Notes: generated by a model not told the origin, from the sequence alone. DNA of 64,000 nt from Pectobacterium araliae (GCF_037076465.1 NZ_AP028908.1:4599679-4663678), one strand, 5' to 3'; counted from the stretch's first letter, positions 23,147-33,645 are shown. Translations and numbers: made by a program.

Positions 23147-23569
23147 ATGAAACCAAAGACAATGACACTCGCCGAACTTCGCCTGCTTGCCAAAACACTG
23201 CGAAAAACAGCCGTTAATCGCATCGAAATTAATGGGAAAGGCTGGTCGGTGCGCATGACCCGTGTCCCGACCGTACCCGTGGTGCTTCCTCCTGCCGAAC
23301 CGTCAGAGCCACCACACGTTATTTTTACGGTGTGTGCGCCGCTGCCCGGTCAGCTTTTACTGCGTCATCCCTTGCTGGACTCGTACTACGTGACGCCCGA
23401 AAAAGATGTACAAGTTAATGATATTCTGGGTTTTATTAAAGTCGGTGTGGTGTATCTACCGCTCAGAAGTACGGTCAGCGGCACGGTCGTTGCTGTCGAG
23501 TCCGCAGATGAACAGCCGGTTGAATATGGGAGCGAAATTTTCCGTATCCGAACCTCGTCAGGATTATAA
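23147..23569 (+). CDS. Biotin-carboxyl-carrier-like protein lacking the biotinylated lysine
   Basis: A 140-residue AccB-like protein. The N-terminal helix (TLAELRLLAKTLRKTAVNRIEI) and the proline-rich linker (VPTVPVVLPPAEPSEPP) follow AccB order. The C-terminal barrel aligns without gaps from NDILGFIK to SGTV and QPVEY. At the place of the AccB motif EAMKM it reads KVGVV (residues 98-102), so the biotinyl lysine is Val101. It therefore cannot be biotinylated at the usual site. BCCP-like genes are common beside pxpB/pxpC homologues. The start is uncertain: an ATG at 23105 has AGGA ten nt upstream and would add 14 residues. Confidence 0.75.
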   Translation: MKPKTMTLAELRLLAKTLRKTAVNRIEINGKGWSVRMTRVPTVPVVLPPAEPSEPPHVIFTVCAPLPGQLLLRHPLLDSYYVTPEKDVQVNDILGFIKVGVVYLPLRSTVSGTVVAVESADEQPVEYGSEIFRIRTSSGL

Positions 23570-23671
23570 GTCCCCCTTATTGCCTCACATTATTTATGTC
23601 TTATACCAACTTGAAATAACGTCTTACAGTCGAAACAGAGAATAAAACAGCATGATGATAGGAGAGGTTCA

Positions 23672-24424
23672 ATGCCATTTTCGGATTATAACGTTGCCCT
23701 GGTAACTGGAGCATCCGCAGGGATGGGTGAGGCAATTGTCGAACGGTTATGCCGGGAAGGCATCACGGTACATGCGGTTGCCCGCCGCCGTGAACAATTG
23801 GCGGCACTGGCTGAGCGCACTGGGTGCATCCCGCATGCGGTGGATGTCGCCGATTTGCATGCGCTGACCGAACTGTGTCGCGATCTTAAGGTGGATATTC
23901 TGGTCAATAATGCGGGGGTATCGCACCCAGGATCTATCCTCAACGCGGGTGAAAACGTGATTGACACTCAGGTGGATGTTAACTTACGTGCCGTGCTGCA
24001 CTTGTGTCGACTTCTGGTGCCTGGAATGATGGCTCGGGACTGTGGTCACATCATTAACATCACCTCGATTGCAGCGATTTATAACTTCAACGGTAATTCC
24101 ATTTATCACGCCACCAAAGCCGGGGTGCACGCTCTGTCACGCCAACTGCGCGTCGATTGTTACGGTAAACGGGTACGCGTTACCGAAATTTGTCCTGGCC
24201 GTGTTGCAACGGATATTTTCGGCAATGTGTCTGGCGATTATGAAGAGGCGCGCAAACGCTTTATCGAAGGATTTGAACTGCCGCAGGCGCAAGATATTGC
24301 GGACTGTGTTGCGTTTGCCCTCAGTGCCCCGATAGCGGTGAACATCGGTAACATCGAGATTACTCCGACGCTGCAAGTACCTGGCGGGCTTTCAACCATG
24401 CGGCCTGGCGACGGTATCGCCTGA
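23672..24424 (+). CDS. Short-chain dehydrogenase/reductase, YdfG-like
   Basis: NAD(P)-dependent oxidoreductase of 250 residues. The cofactor motif TGASAGMG is at 12-19, NNAG at 79-82, and the catalytic set is Ser132 (TSIAA), Tyr145 and Lys149 (YHATK). Arg38-Arg40 after the second beta strand (AVARRREQL) favours NADP(H). The overall sequence resembles the YdfG group, which oxidises 3-hydroxy acids such as L-allo-threonine and 3-hydroxypropionate. The SD AGGAGAGG is strong. It lies between the BCCP-like gene and the transporter, so it probably acts on the imported compound. Substrate unknown. Confidence 0.85.
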   Translation: MPFSDYNVALVTGASAGMGEAIVERLCREGITVHAVARRREQLAALAERTGCIPHAVDVADLHALTELCRDLKVDILVNNAGVSHPGSILNAGENVIDTQVDVNLRAVLHLCRLLVPGMMARDCGHIINITSIAAIYNFNGNSIYHATKAGVHALSRQLRVDCYGKRVRVTEICPGRVATDIFGNVSGDYEEARKRFIEGFELPQAQDIADCVAFALSAPIAVNIGNIEITPTLQVPGGLSTMRPGDGIA

Positions 24425-24443
24425 TTTTCAAGGGGTACAGTAT

Positions 24444-25139
24444 ATGGCGCTCGATTTCACAACCTTTATGACAGGCCGCTATGCCGACGTGATTGTTGAA
24501 GGTGCGATGATTACGCTGAAACTGGCTGTGGGAGCCTGGTTGCTGGCCATGTTCATTGCGCTGATTCTGTTGGTGATAAGGCTGACAGAGCGCCGCGTAG
24601 CGATATGGATAGTCGCCGCCTACGTCTCTTATCATCGCAATGTACCGACACTCATTCAGTTGATGATGTGGTACTTCGCCATTCCCACACTGTTGCCGGA
24701 ATCGCTGCAAATGTGGATCAACAGCTTCAATGCTGAATTCCTGTTTTCGATGTTTGCACTGGGTTTGTGTCAGGCCGCCTATTTTTCGGAGGATATCCGC
24801 AGTGGTCTGCGCGCGATTCCAGACGGACAAAACGAGGCATCCCGTGCATTGGGGATGAGTTTTATGCGCTCCATGCGTTCAGTGATCCTGCCACAGGGCA
24901 TCCGTAACGCGCTGCCGTCGCTGATCAACCACACCGTACTGTTATTTAAAAACACCAGTCTGGCAATGGTGATTGGTGTAGCAGAGCTGACGTATGTCAC
25001 CCGCGATCTGGAGAACCAGACGTTCCGTACCTTTGAAGCTTATTTGATCGGTACGCTAGGGTATCTGATATTTTCCCTGCTACTGATGGGGGCGGGGGCG
25101 CTGCTATCGCGTCACTATCAACGGGTGTATGCGAGGTAA
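24444..25139 (+). CDS. Amino acid ABC transporter permease (His/Glu/Gln type), first
   Basis: Inner-membrane permease of 231 residues with several hydrophobic segments. The EAA loop that contacts the ATPase reads [47 protein letters not shown] matches the conserved permease motif of the polar amino acid family. AGGGG is upstream. It is followed 5 bp later by the second permease. Confidence 0.88.
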   Translation: MALDFTTFMTGRYADVIVEGAMITLKLAVGAWLLAMFIALILLVIRLTERRVAIWIVAAYVSYHRNVPTLIQLMMWYFAIPTLLPESLQMWINSFNAEFLFSMFALGLCQAAYFSEDIRSGLRAIPDGQNEASRALGMSFMRSMRSVILPQGIRNALPSLINHTVLLFKNTSLAMVIGVAELTYVTRDLENQTFRTFEAYLIGTLGYLIFSLLLMGAGALLSRHYQRVYAR

Positions 25140-25144
25140 CGACG

Positions 25145-25915
25145 ATGTTTGATATTTTCACGATCCTGCGTGACCATGGAATGTTGCTTTTGATGGGGCA
25201 ATACCCGAGCGGGCCTCTCGGCGGTGTACTTTGTACTCTGTTGATTTCATTGCTCGCGGTGTTGCTGTCGTTCCCACTTGGTGTTTTGGTTGGGTTAGCG
25301 CGGCTATCACCGTGGCGCTGGTTAAGCTGGCCCGCCACGTGCTGGGTATATACGTTGCGTGGCATTCCACTGATGATGGTTGTGTTCTGGACCTATTTCT
25401 GTGTGCCGCTGCTTATCGGCCATAACATCAGCGGTTTTTCGACCATGCTATGCACACTCGTGATTTACGAGAGTGCCTACATTGCCGAGATTGTGCGCGG
25501 AGGGATTCAGGCGCTGCCGTCAGGGCAATATGAAGCCTCGCGTGCATTGGGGATGAGCCACCTGAAAGCCTTACGGCTGGTGATCTTACCCCAGGCGTTA
25601 TTTAACTCGCTGCCAAGCCTGATCAGCCAGCTGGTGTCGATTATCAAAGACAGCACATTGGGCTATGTGATTAACGTTCCTGAGCTGACCTACGCGGCTA
25701 ATCAAGTGAGTAACCAACTGCTTACCAAACCGTTTCAGGTTTTCGCCATTGTCGCACTGAGTTACTACATCATCTGTTTTAGTTTGACTTTTTTAGCGAA
25801 CCGACTTGAAAGCTGGATTGCCAACAAACGACTGAATGAACAATCCCCGTCGGGTGATGATAACCCTCATCAATTATTTTTCGCCAACCCTAATCTGAAG
25901 AAGGAGGCACCATGA
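25145..25915 (+). CDS. Amino acid ABC transporter permease (His/Glu/Gln type), second
   Basis: A 256-residue permease paralogous to the one before it. Family motifs are [18 protein letters not shown] and the EAA loop [30 protein letters not shown] hydrophilic C-terminal tail of about 35 residues ([13 protein letters not shown]) is unusual. The stop overlaps the ATPase start (ATGA). Only a weak SD is seen, so translation may be coupled to the first permease. Confidence 0.88.
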   Translation: MFDIFTILRDHGMLLLMGQYPSGPLGGVLCTLLISLLAVLLSFPLGVLVGLARLSPWRWLSWPATCWVYTLRGIPLMMVVFWTYFCVPLLIGHNISGFSTMLCTLVIYESAYIAEIVRGGIQALPSGQYEASRALGMSHLKALRLVILPQALFNSLPSLISQLVSIIKDSTLGYVINVPELTYAANQVSNQLLTKPFQVFAIVALSYYIICFSLTFLANRLESWIANKRLNEQSPSGDDNPHQLFFANPNLKKEAP

Positions 25916-26646
25916 TCCCGATGATTTTATTTAATCAGGTCAATAAATGGTACGGTGAGTATCAGGCGCTGACCGATCTGAGTGCTGAAGTTAAACCTGG
26001 TGAAGTGGTGGTGGTTTGCGGTCCATCCGGTTCTGGAAAATCCACGCTAATTCGTACCGTCAATCGTTTAGAGCCTATTGAGCAAGGGCAGATCTTATTT
26101 GATGGTATGGATATTCATGGCACCAGTACGCGACTGAATCAACTGCGTACACGCATTGGCTTTGTCTTTCAGAACTTCAACCTGTTCCCGCACGTATCGG
26201 TTATGGATAACATCATGATGTCGCCGATCAAGGTGCTGGGCATGAAACGTTCAGAAGCCCGTAAGAACGCAGGAGAATTGCTTGAGCGGGTGGGGTTGTC
26301 ACACAAAGCACAAGCGTATCCCGCACAACTTTCCGGTGGGCAACAGCAGCGCGTGGCAATTGCGCGCGCACTGGCGATGAAGCCACCTGTCATGTTATTT
26401 GACGAACCGACATCGGCGCTCGATCCTGAAATGGTCGGCGAAGTGCTGAATGTGATGCGCGGTCTGGCACAAGAAGGAATGACTATGATGTGTGTGACGC
26501 ATGAAATGAATTTTGCCCGTGACGTTGCCGATACCATTTGGTTTATGGATCAGGGACGAATTTTGGAGAAATCAACGCCAGCGCGATTCTTCACAGCGCC
26601 TGAGCACCCTCGTGCAAAGCGATTTTTGAGCGATTTAGTTGTATAA
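25912..26646 (+). CDS. Amino acid ABC transporter ATPase, GlnQ-type
   Basis: A 244-residue ATPase. Walker A is [10 protein letters not shown] near 36-45, the Q-loop is [10 protein letters not shown], the signature [17 protein letters not shown], and Walker [13 protein letters not shown] with the switch His in CVTHEM. AAGGAGG precedes the ATG. It completes an importer with the two permeases and, most likely, the binding protein at 17168. Confidence 0.93.
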   Translation: MIPMILFNQVNKWYGEYQALTDLSAEVKPGEVVVVCGPSGSGKSTLIRTVNRLEPIEQGQILFDGMDIHGTSTRLNQLRTRIGFVFQNFNLFPHVSVMDNIMMSPIKVLGMKRSEARKNAGELLERVGLSHKAQAYPAQLSGGQQQRVAIARALAMKPPVMLFDEPTSALDPEMVGEVLNVMRGLAQEGMTMMCVTHEMNFARDVADTIWFMDQGRILEKSTPARFFTAPEHPRAKRFLSDLVV

Positions 26647-26653
26647 AATAGTG

Positions 26654-26680
26654 CCTGTACATCGAGGGGTGTACAGGTTT
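26654..26680 (+). terminator. Hairpin after the ABC ATPase gene
   Basis: An 8-bp stem (CCTGTACA / TGTACAGG) with loop TCGAGGGG is followed by TTTC. Modest intrinsic terminator ending the island. Confidence 0.6.
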
Positions 26681-26840
26681 CGGCGGGTCAATACTCACAA
26701 GTCAGCCCTTCGGGTTCCCCGGTTTTGCATGGATTTTGCCCTACTGCGTTCATCTCGGAAATCAGGTGATGCAGGGGGGAATCATCCGCTGTAACTCCCC
26801 ACAGAGCTTAAAAAGGCCTGAATTTCCCCGCTTACTGTGG

Positions 26841-26895
26841 TTGTCATAAAACTGTCATGTTGTGTACATTTTACTGTCACCAAATTGTCCTATTT
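26841..26895 (+). promoter_or_regulatory. Two tandem Pho boxes upstream of pstS
   Basis: Four 11-bp PhoB half-sites fit CTGTCATANAN: TTGTCATAAAA (26841), CTGTCATGTTG (26852), then CTGTCACCAAA (26874) and TTGTCCTATTT (26885). The two pairs are separated by 11 bp, keeping the helical phase. PhoB-P activation in phosphate limitation is expected, as for E. coli pstS. Confidence 0.92.
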
Positions 26896-26981
26896 TTCCT
26901 CCTGCGAACTACACTCTGATTTGATAACTCTGATTGATAACGACTCTACGTCGAGACGTCGAGTATCCCACAGGAGGGATT

Positions 26982-28022
26982 ATGAAACTGATGCGTACCA
27001 CTCTTGCCAGTGTTGTTGCGGCAACCTTTTCTCTGACAGCGGTCTCCGCTTTTGCAGCCGCTAACCTCACCGGTGCCGGTGCGACATTCCCTGCGCCTGT
27101 TTATGCCAAATGGGCTGACTCTTATCAAAAAGAAACCGGCAATAAAGTTAACTATCAAGGAATCGGTTCTTCTGGCGGTGTAAAACAGATTATCGCTAAA
27201 ACGGTAGATTTCGGTGCTTCTGACGCGCCTCTGGCCGACGACAAATTAGCACAGGATGGTTTATTCCAGTTCCCAACCGTTATTGGTGGCGTGGTACTGG
27301 CAGTAAACGTTCCTGGTATCAAATCTGGCGAATTGACGCTGGACGGTAAAACACTGGGTGATATCTACCTGGGTAACATCAAAAAATGGAACGACCCGGC
27401 CATCACCAAACTGAACCCGAACGCCAAGCTGCCAGATCAGGATATCGCTGTGGTTCGTCGTGCTGACGGTTCTGGTACGTCTTTCGTGTTCACCAGCTAC
27501 CTGGCAAAAGTGAACCCAGAGTGGAAAGAGAAGATTGGTGCAGGTTCTACTGTGAACTGGCCAACCGGTCTGGGCGGTAAAGGTAACGATGGTATCGCGG
27601 CGTTCGTACAACGTCTGCCTGGTTCTATCGGTTACGTAGAATACGCGTATGCCAAGCAGAACAACCTGGCTTACACCAAACTGATTTCTGCCGATGGCAA
27701 AGCGGTTAGCCCGACTGGCGCCAGCTTCAGCAACGCGGCTAAAGAGATCGACTGGAGCAAGTCTTTCGCTCAGGATCTGACGAACCAGAAAGGCGCGGAT
27801 GCATGGCCGATCACCTCAACCACGTTCATCCTGGTTCAGACCAAACAGGAGAAACCTGAGCAGGGCGCTGAAGTGTTGAAATTCTTCGACTGGGCGTTCA
27901 AGAAAGGTGGCGAGCAAGCTGAAGCGCTGGATTACGCCACACTGCCAAAAGAAGTGGTTGAGCAAATCCGTGCTGCCTGGAAAACCCAGGTAAAAGACAG
28001 CAGCGGTAAAGCGCTGTACTAA
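26982..28022 (+). CDS. pstS: Phosphate-binding protein PstS
   Basis: Periplasmic high-affinity phosphate receptor. The ATG at 26982 with AGGAGGG just before it gives 346 residues, the E. coli length, starting with a clear signal peptide [20 protein letters not shown] ending at FAA. Phosphate-contacting motifs [29 protein letters not shown] and [12 protein letters not shown] are all present. First gene of the pst operon. Confidence 0.98.
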   Translation: MKLMRTTLASVVAATFSLTAVSAFAAANLTGAGATFPAPVYAKWADSYQKETGNKVNYQGIGSSGGVKQIIAKTVDFGASDAPLADDKLAQDGLFQFPTVIGGVVLAVNVPGIKSGELTLDGKTLGDIYLGNIKKWNDPAITKLNPNAKLPDQDIAVVRRADGSGTSFVFTSYLAKVNPEWKEKIGAGSTVNWPTGLGGKGNDGIAAFVQRLPGSIGYVEYAYAKQNNLAYTKLISADGKAVSPTGASFSNAAKEIDWSKSFAQDLTNQKGADAWPITSTTFILVQTKQEKPEQGAEVLKFFDWAFKKGGEQAEALDYATLPKEVVEQIRAAWKTQVKDSSGKALY

Positions 28023-28028
28023 TTATTG

Positions 28029-28050
28029 TATCGACACCATCGTGTTGATA
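28029..28050 (+). promoter_or_regulatory. Hairpin after pstS
   Basis: A 9-bp stem (TATCGACAC / GTGTTGATA, one G-T pair) with loop CATC lies just after the pstS stop and has no T-run. It probably stabilises the pstS 3' end, giving more binding protein than permease. Confidence 0.5.
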
Positions 28051-28185
28051 ACCAGAGCGTGATGAGGTTTTCAGGTTCTGGGAAATACGTAGTGGAATAA
28101 CACGTCGTATCGGGGCGGAGAGGTGATAGCAACCTCTCTGCCTTCAATAGCTTATCAAATGCAGTTAAAACGAGAAGAGAGACGT

Positions 28186-29145
28186 ATGGCGGAGTACAAG
28201 CCAACTATCAAAGCCCCGGGGAAATATGGCGATATCCTCTTCAGCACGCTGGTAAAACTGGCGGCGCTGGTTACGCTACTGCTGTTGGGCGGCATCATCG
28301 TTTCCCTGATTGTGGCGTCCTGGCCCAGCATCGAGAAGTTCGGTTTTTCCTTCTTGTGGACGAAAGAGTGGGATGCGCCCGCAGAGCAGTTTGGTGCACT
28401 GGTTCCGATTTACGGTACGGTCGTAACCTCACTGATTGCACTGATTATTGCGATTCCGATTAGCTTTGGGATTGCGTTATTTCTGACTGAACTGGCACCC
28501 GCCTGGTTGAAACGCCCGCTTGGCGTAGCCATTGAATTGCTGGCGGCCATACCGAGTATTGTTTATGGCATGTGGGGGCTGTTCATTTTTGCTCCGCTAT
28601 TCGCCAAATATTTTCAGCAGCCAGTAGGCAACGTCCTGTCCGGCATCCCTATTGTGGGTTCACTGTTCTCTGGCCCAGCATTCGGGATTGGTATTCTGGC
28701 GGCCGGCGTTATTCTGGCCATCATGATTATCCCTTACATTGCAGCGGTCATGCGTGACGTGTTTGAGCAAACGCCCGTCATGATGAAAGAATCTGCCTAC
28801 GGTATTGGCTGTACAACGTGGGAAGTGATTTGGCGCATTGTACTGCCTTACACCAAGAACGGTGTCATCGGCGGGGTGATGTTGGGATTGGGGCGTGCCT
28901 TGGGGGAAACCATGGCGGTCACCTTTATCATCGGTAATACCTACCAACTCGACAGCGCGTCGCTGTATATGCCAGGCAACAGTATTACCTCTGCGCTGGC
29001 GAACGAATTCGCCGAAGCGGAATCCGGCGTACACACGGCGGCGCTGATGGAGCTGGGGCTGATCCTGTTTGTGATTACCTTTATTGTTCTGGCATGTTCA
29101 AAGCTGATGGTGATGCGTCTGGCTAAAAATGAGGGGGCGCGCTAA
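28186..29145 (+). CDS. pstC: Phosphate ABC transporter permease PstC
   Basis: Inner-membrane half of the phosphate channel. The ATG at 28186 ([16 protein letters not shown], with GAAGAGAG upstream) gives 319 residues as in E. coli; the frame is open further upstream without homology. It has six hydrophobic segments and the permease loop [22 protein letters not shown]. Its stop TAA shares one base with the pstA ATG. Confidence 0.97.
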   Translation: MAEYKPTIKAPGKYGDILFSTLVKLAALVTLLLLGGIIVSLIVASWPSIEKFGFSFLWTKEWDAPAEQFGALVPIYGTVVTSLIALIIAIPISFGIALFLTELAPAWLKRPLGVAIELLAAIPSIVYGMWGLFIFAPLFAKYFQQPVGNVLSGIPIVGSLFSGPAFGIGILAAGVILAIMIIPYIAAVMRDVFEQTPVMMKESAYGIGCTTWEVIWRIVLPYTKNGVIGGVMLGLGRALGETMAVTFIIGNTYQLDSASLYMPGNSITSALANEFAEAESGVHTAALMELGLILFVITFIVLACSKLMVMRLAKNEGAR

Positions 29146-30032
29146 TGGCGACATTAGGCATAGAGCAAGACGCTGCTCTGGAGCGTTCGCGGCGTAAAAT
29201 GCAGGCCTGGCGCCGCCAGAAAAACCGCATTGCGCTGTTCTTATCCATGTCCACGATGGTGTTCGGCCTGTTCTGGCTGGTCTGGATCCTGTTTTCGACC
29301 GTGACCCGAGGCGTAGATGGCATGTCTCTGGCGTTGTTTACCGAAATGACGCCGCCGCCTAATACGGCGGGGGGTGGGTTGGCGAATGCCATCGTCGGGA
29401 GCGGATTGTTGATCCTGTGGGCGACGCTGCTGGGTACGCCGCTGGGTATTATGGCGGGCATCTATCTGGCGGAATACGGTCGTAAATCCTGGATCGCCGA
29501 AGTGATTCGTTTCATCAACGACATTCTGCTTTCAGCACCGTCGATTGTGGTGGGTCTGTTTGTCTACACGCTGGTGGTGGCCAAGATGCAGCACTTCTCC
29601 GGCTGGGCGGGCGTGCTGGCGCTGGCGCTGTTGCAGGTGCCGATTGTGATTCGAACGACCGAAAACATGCTTAAACTGGTACCGGATAGCCTGCGTGAAG
29701 CGGCTTATGCGCTGGGTACGCCGAAATGGAAAATGATTTCGGCGATTACGCTGAAGGCATCAGTATCGGGCATCATCACCGGGGTGTTGCTGGCTATTGC
29801 GCGTATCGCCGGAGAAACCGCTCCGCTGCTGTTTACATCGCTGTCGAATCAGTTCTGGAGCACGGATATGATGCATCCGATTGCTAACCTGCCAGTCACC
29901 ATCTTCAAGTTTGCCATGAGTCCGTTTGTGGAGTGGCAGCAGTTGGCCTGGGCAGGGGTTCTGCTGATTACGCTGTGCGTTCTGCTATTGAATATTCTGG
30001 CGCGTGTTATTTTCTCTGCTAAGAAGCATTAA
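29145..30032 (+). CDS. pstA: Phosphate ABC transporter permease PstA
   Basis: Second channel subunit, 295 residues (E. coli 296). It has [48 protein letters not shown] as the ATPase-contact loop, and [13 protein letters not shown]. It overlaps the pstC stop by one base, so it is translationally coupled. Confidence 0.97.
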   Translation: MATLGIEQDAALERSRRKMQAWRRQKNRIALFLSMSTMVFGLFWLVWILFSTVTRGVDGMSLALFTEMTPPPNTAGGGLANAIVGSGLLILWATLLGTPLGIMAGIYLAEYGRKSWIAEVIRFINDILLSAPSIVVGLFVYTLVVAKMQHFSGWAGVLALALLQVPIVIRTTENMLKLVPDSLREAAYALGTPKWKMISAITLKASVSGIITGVLLAIARIAGETAPLLFTSLSNQFWSTDMMHPIANLPVTIFKFAMSPFVEWQQLAWAGVLLITLCVLLLNILARVIFSAKKH

Positions 30033-30061
30033 TTAGCGAAGAAATCGTAATTCGTTGATAA

Positions 30062-30892
<831 letters not shown>

Positions 30893-30905
30893 TTAGGAAA
30901 GCATC

Positions 30906-31637
30906 ATGGATAATCTGAATCTGAACAAACACATTTCCGGTCAGTTTAACGCCGAACTGGAACATATCCGCACGCAGGTTCTGACGATGGGCGGGCTGGT
31001 GGAGCAACAGCTGAGTGACGCGATTACCGCAATGCATAATCAGGATGAGGAGCTGGCTCAGCAGGTGATTGAAGGCGACGCCAAAGTTAACATGATGGAA
31101 GTGGCGATTGATGAAGCCTGCGTGCGTATTATTGCAAAGCGTCAGCCGACTGCCAGCGATCTGCGTCTGGTAATGGCGATCATCAAAACCATCTCCGAGC
31201 TGGAGCGCATCGGTGACGTGGCGGATAAGATCTGTCGCACCGCGCTAGAGAAGTTCTCCCATCAGCATCAGCCGCTGTTGGTGAGTCTGGAGTCATTAGG
31301 GCGCCACACCGTGCAGATGTTGCATGACGTGCTGGATGCGTTTGCCCGTATGGATCTGGATGAAGCGATTCGTATTTATCGCGAAGACAAAAAAGTGGAT
31401 AAAGAGTACGAAGGGATTGTGCGTCAACTGATGACCCACATGATGGAAGATCCTCGTACCATTCCCAGCGTACTGACAGCGTTGTTCTGCGCCCGTTCCA
31501 TCGAGCGTATCGGTGACCGTTGTCAGAACATCTGTGAATTTATCTTCTATTTCGTCAAAGGTCAGGATTTCCGTCACCTTGGCGGCGATGCGCTGGAAAA
31601 GCTGTTGGCTGAGAAAGACAGAAAAGCGGAAGAGTAA
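30906..31637 (+). CDS. phoU: Phosphate signalling protein PhoU
   Basis: Cytoplasmic protein linking PstB to PhoR and damping Pho regulon output. It has 243 residues (E. coli 241) made of two three-helix bundles. Each has the metal-binding pattern: the first [16 protein letters not shown], the second [15 protein letters not shown]. It is 13 bp after pstB and last in the operon. Confidence 0.97.
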   Translation: MDNLNLNKHISGQFNAELEHIRTQVLTMGGLVEQQLSDAITAMHNQDEELAQQVIEGDAKVNMMEVAIDEACVRIIAKRQPTASDLRLVMAIIKTISELERIGDVADKICRTALEKFSHQHQPLLVSLESLGRHTVQMLHDVLDAFARMDLDEAIRIYREDKKVDKEYEGIVRQLMTHMMEDPRTIPSVLTALFCARSIERIGDRCQNICEFIFYFVKGQDFRHLGGDALEKLLAEKDRKAEE

Positions 31638-31659
31638 CGTTGTTTCGCGTTTAATACTG

Positions 31660-31691
31660 ATAACGCCCTGCTTGCAGGGCGTTATTTTTTA
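31660..31691 (+). terminator. Terminator of the pst-phoU operon
   Basis: A 12-bp stem (ATAACGCCCTGC / GCAGGGCGTTAT) is followed by TTTTTT. It overlaps the end of the convergent regulator gene; the run of A before the stem is short, so it mainly serves phoU. Confidence 0.92.
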
Positions 31692-32242
31692 GCAGGATAG
31701 TGAATCAGATCGTGGAAGCGCACTGTGGTGTCGGCGGGGTTGTGGTAGCGGTGTTCTCTGTCGGCGGCAAAGCGCAGAGCGTCACCTGCGGACAATAAGT
31801 GAGTCTGTCCATCAACGGTCATCTCCAACTGGCCTTCCAACACAATAATATGCTCGATCACCCCGTCTTCATGGGGCGATGACGTGCTACTGGCACCCGC
31901 AGCCAGTTCAATAACCAGCATATCGAAACGCAGTTTTTCGTCGTAGGGAAAGAGTGGCGCAGCGCGCATTCCCGCCTCATTTTCCCTGAATGTTGAACCT
32001 GCCCGATACGTCACGTCTTCATCCGTGAGTGTCGATTCAATAAAGGCGGAAAACGCGACATTCATACCGGTCGCAATTTTCCACAGGATAGCAACCGTCG
32101 GGCTGGATTCACCGCGCTCGATCTGGCCGAGCATCGCTTTACTGACACCCGTTTCTTCCGTTGCCCGCGTGAGGCTCCAGTTTCTCTCCTGCCTTAACGC
32201 TTTCAATGTAGCGCCAATACGGCAAGTTAACTCATCAGACAT
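31682..32242 (-). CDS. XRE-cupin transcriptional regulator, SutR (YdcN)-like
   Basis: A 186-residue regulator with an N-terminal XRE helix-turn-helix (LKALRQERNWSLTRATEETGVSKAMLGQIERGESSPTVA) and a C-terminal cupin (HEDGVIEHIIVLEGQLEMTVDG...AGDALRFAADREHRYHN). The ATG at 32242 (MSDELTCRIG, AGGAG nine nt upstream) is preferred; the longer GTG start at 32278 would put coding sequence through an operator palindrome. E. coli ydcN is likewise divergent from ydcO, a BenE-type transporter, so this pair is conserved. In E. coli SutR is tied to sulfur utilisation genes. Confidence 0.88.
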   Translation of the reverse strand: MSDELTCRIGATLKALRQERNWSLTRATEETGVSKAMLGQIERGESSPTVAILWKIATGMNVAFSAFIESTLTDEDVTYRAGSTFRENEAGMRAAPLFPYDEKLRFDMLVIELAAGASSTSSPHEDGVIEHIIVLEGQLEMTVDGQTHLLSAGDALRFAADREHRYHNPADTTVRFHDLIHYPAKK

Positions 32243-32260
32243 TGATGCTGGCTCCTGCTT

Positions 32261-32276
32261 GTGCGTTATAACGCAC
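32261..32276. promoter_or_regulatory. Operator palindrome 1 of the SutR-like regulator
   Basis: GTGCGTTATAACGCAC is a perfect 16-bp palindrome (extended to 18 bp by flanking T/A) directly before the regulator gene. An identical copy lies 37 bp away. Autoregulation is likely. Confidence 0.8.
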
Positions 32277-32297
32277 ACTGCTATGTTAACGCTTTCT

Positions 32298-32313
32298 GTG
32301 CGTTATAACGCAC
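32298..32313. promoter_or_regulatory. Operator palindrome 2 of the SutR-like regulator
   Basis: Second identical copy of GTGCGTTATAACGCAC, 20 bp before the transporter start, so it could control the transporter promoter. The two copies together suggest that one dimer per side, or a looped pair, governs both genes. Confidence 0.8.
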
Positions 32314-32333
32314 GATAAGAATGAAGGTATACC

Positions 32334-33518
32334 ATGCCTGCGTCATTTGCGCTAAAAGATGTCACGTTTTCGACCTTTACCGCCGGTTTTGTTGCGGTGC
32401 TGGTGGGGTATACCAGCTCGGCTGCCATCATTTTTCAGGCGGCGGAAGCGGCAGGTGCTAGCACGTTACAAATCGGCGGCTGGTTAAGCATATTGGGCAT
32501 TGCCCAAGGGCTGGCGTCCATTAGCCTATCGCTGTATTACCGTGCACCGATACTGGCGGCGTGGTCCACGCCAGGGGCGGCGTTGCTGGTTACCAGCCTG
32601 CCGGGTACGCCACTCAATGAGGCGATCGGCGTGTTCCTATTTGCTTCTGCGCTTATTTTTATCTGCGGGATTACGGGTCTGTTTGCCCGCTTGATGAACG
32701 TCATTCCACAAGCCATTTCTGCTGCAATGTTGGCAGGGATTCTGCTGCGTTTTGGTGCGGATGCCTTTCTTGCTCTGCAACAGGATTTCTGGCTGGCTTT
32801 TGCGATGTGCATGACCTATTTGCTCAGCCGTCGGCTGCTGCCCCGCTTTGCCATTGTGTTAACGCTGCTCGCTGGCCTGCTGCTGGCCTTATTTCGCGGA
32901 CAAATCGCGGTTTCTGATTCGCCGCTAGTATTTGCCGTGCCGGAATTCATTGCGCCGCATTTCTCGTTGTCGTCGCTGCTGGGCGTCGGTATTCCATTTT
33001 TCATTGTCACCATGGCGTCGCAGAATGCACCGGGTGTTGCCACGCTGAAAGCGGCGGGCTATCAGGTTCCCGTGTCACCGCTGATTAGCGTTACGGCACT
33101 AATCGCGTTGATCTTGACGCCGTTTGGTGGTTTTTCTGTCTGTATTGCCGCAATTACCGCCGCGATCTGTATGGGGTCGGATGTGCACCCCGATCCGAAG
33201 AAACGCTATCTTGCCGCTGTCGCTGCTGGTGGGTTTTATCTGCTGGCGGGCGTTTTCGGTGGATCGATCGGGCAGCTTTTTACCGCGCTGCCGCAGCCGC
33301 TGATTCACGCTATCGCTGGTTTGGCGTTGCTGAGCACCATTTCAGGCAGCCTGTACCGCGCGTTGCTGGATGAAAAACAGCGTGATGCGGCGGTGGTCAC
33401 TTTCCTGATTACCGCCTCTGGATTAACGCTATGGGGAATCGGCGCGGCATTTTGGGGACTGATTGGGGGGATGATGACTTGGTTGATTCTGTCAGCATAC
33501 GCTGACAAGGTGCGTTGA
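32334..33518 (+). CDS. BenE/YdcO-family transporter
   Basis: Inner-membrane carrier of the benzoate:H+ symporter (BenE) family, 394 residues, about 11-12 hydrophobic segments. It resembles E. coli YdcO: FTAGFVAVLVGYTSSAAIIFQAA, AWSTPGAALLVTSLPGTPLNEAIG and VTMASQNAPGVATLKAAGY are family marks. AAGG lies ten nt before the ATG. It is divergent from the SutR-like regulator. The true substrate is unknown; benzoate is only the family name. Confidence 0.88.
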   Translation: MPASFALKDVTFSTFTAGFVAVLVGYTSSAAIIFQAAEAAGASTLQIGGWLSILGIAQGLASISLSLYYRAPILAAWSTPGAALLVTSLPGTPLNEAIGVFLFASALIFICGITGLFARLMNVIPQAISAAMLAGILLRFGADAFLALQQDFWLAFAMCMTYLLSRRLLPRFAIVLTLLAGLLLALFRGQIAVSDSPLVFAVPEFIAPHFSLSSLLGVGIPFFIVTMASQNAPGVATLKAAGYQVPVSPLISVTALIALILTPFGGFSVCIAAITAAICMGSDVHPDPKKRYLAAVAAGGFYLLAGVFGGSIGQLFTALPQPLIHAIAGLALLSTISGSLYRALLDEKQRDAAVVTFLITASGLTLWGIGAAFWGLIGGMMTWLILSAYADKVR

Positions 33519-33645
33519 ATCGTCAGAATAATGTGCCAGAATACCAAAGTAACATAAGGTTATATTATAGCTATTTATGTTATTTCCCGCGTTTTCGCCC
33601 TGCTGATAGCCTGCGGTTAATACATCAATAATTAAGGGGCAGGGA

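Larger units (their letters stand above)
26647..26981. other. Intergenic region upstream of pstS
   Basis: The gap holds the terminator of the preceding ABC operon on the left and two Pho boxes, a likely -10 region around 26910-26935 and the pstS leader on the right. No gene is seen. Confidence 0.7.
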
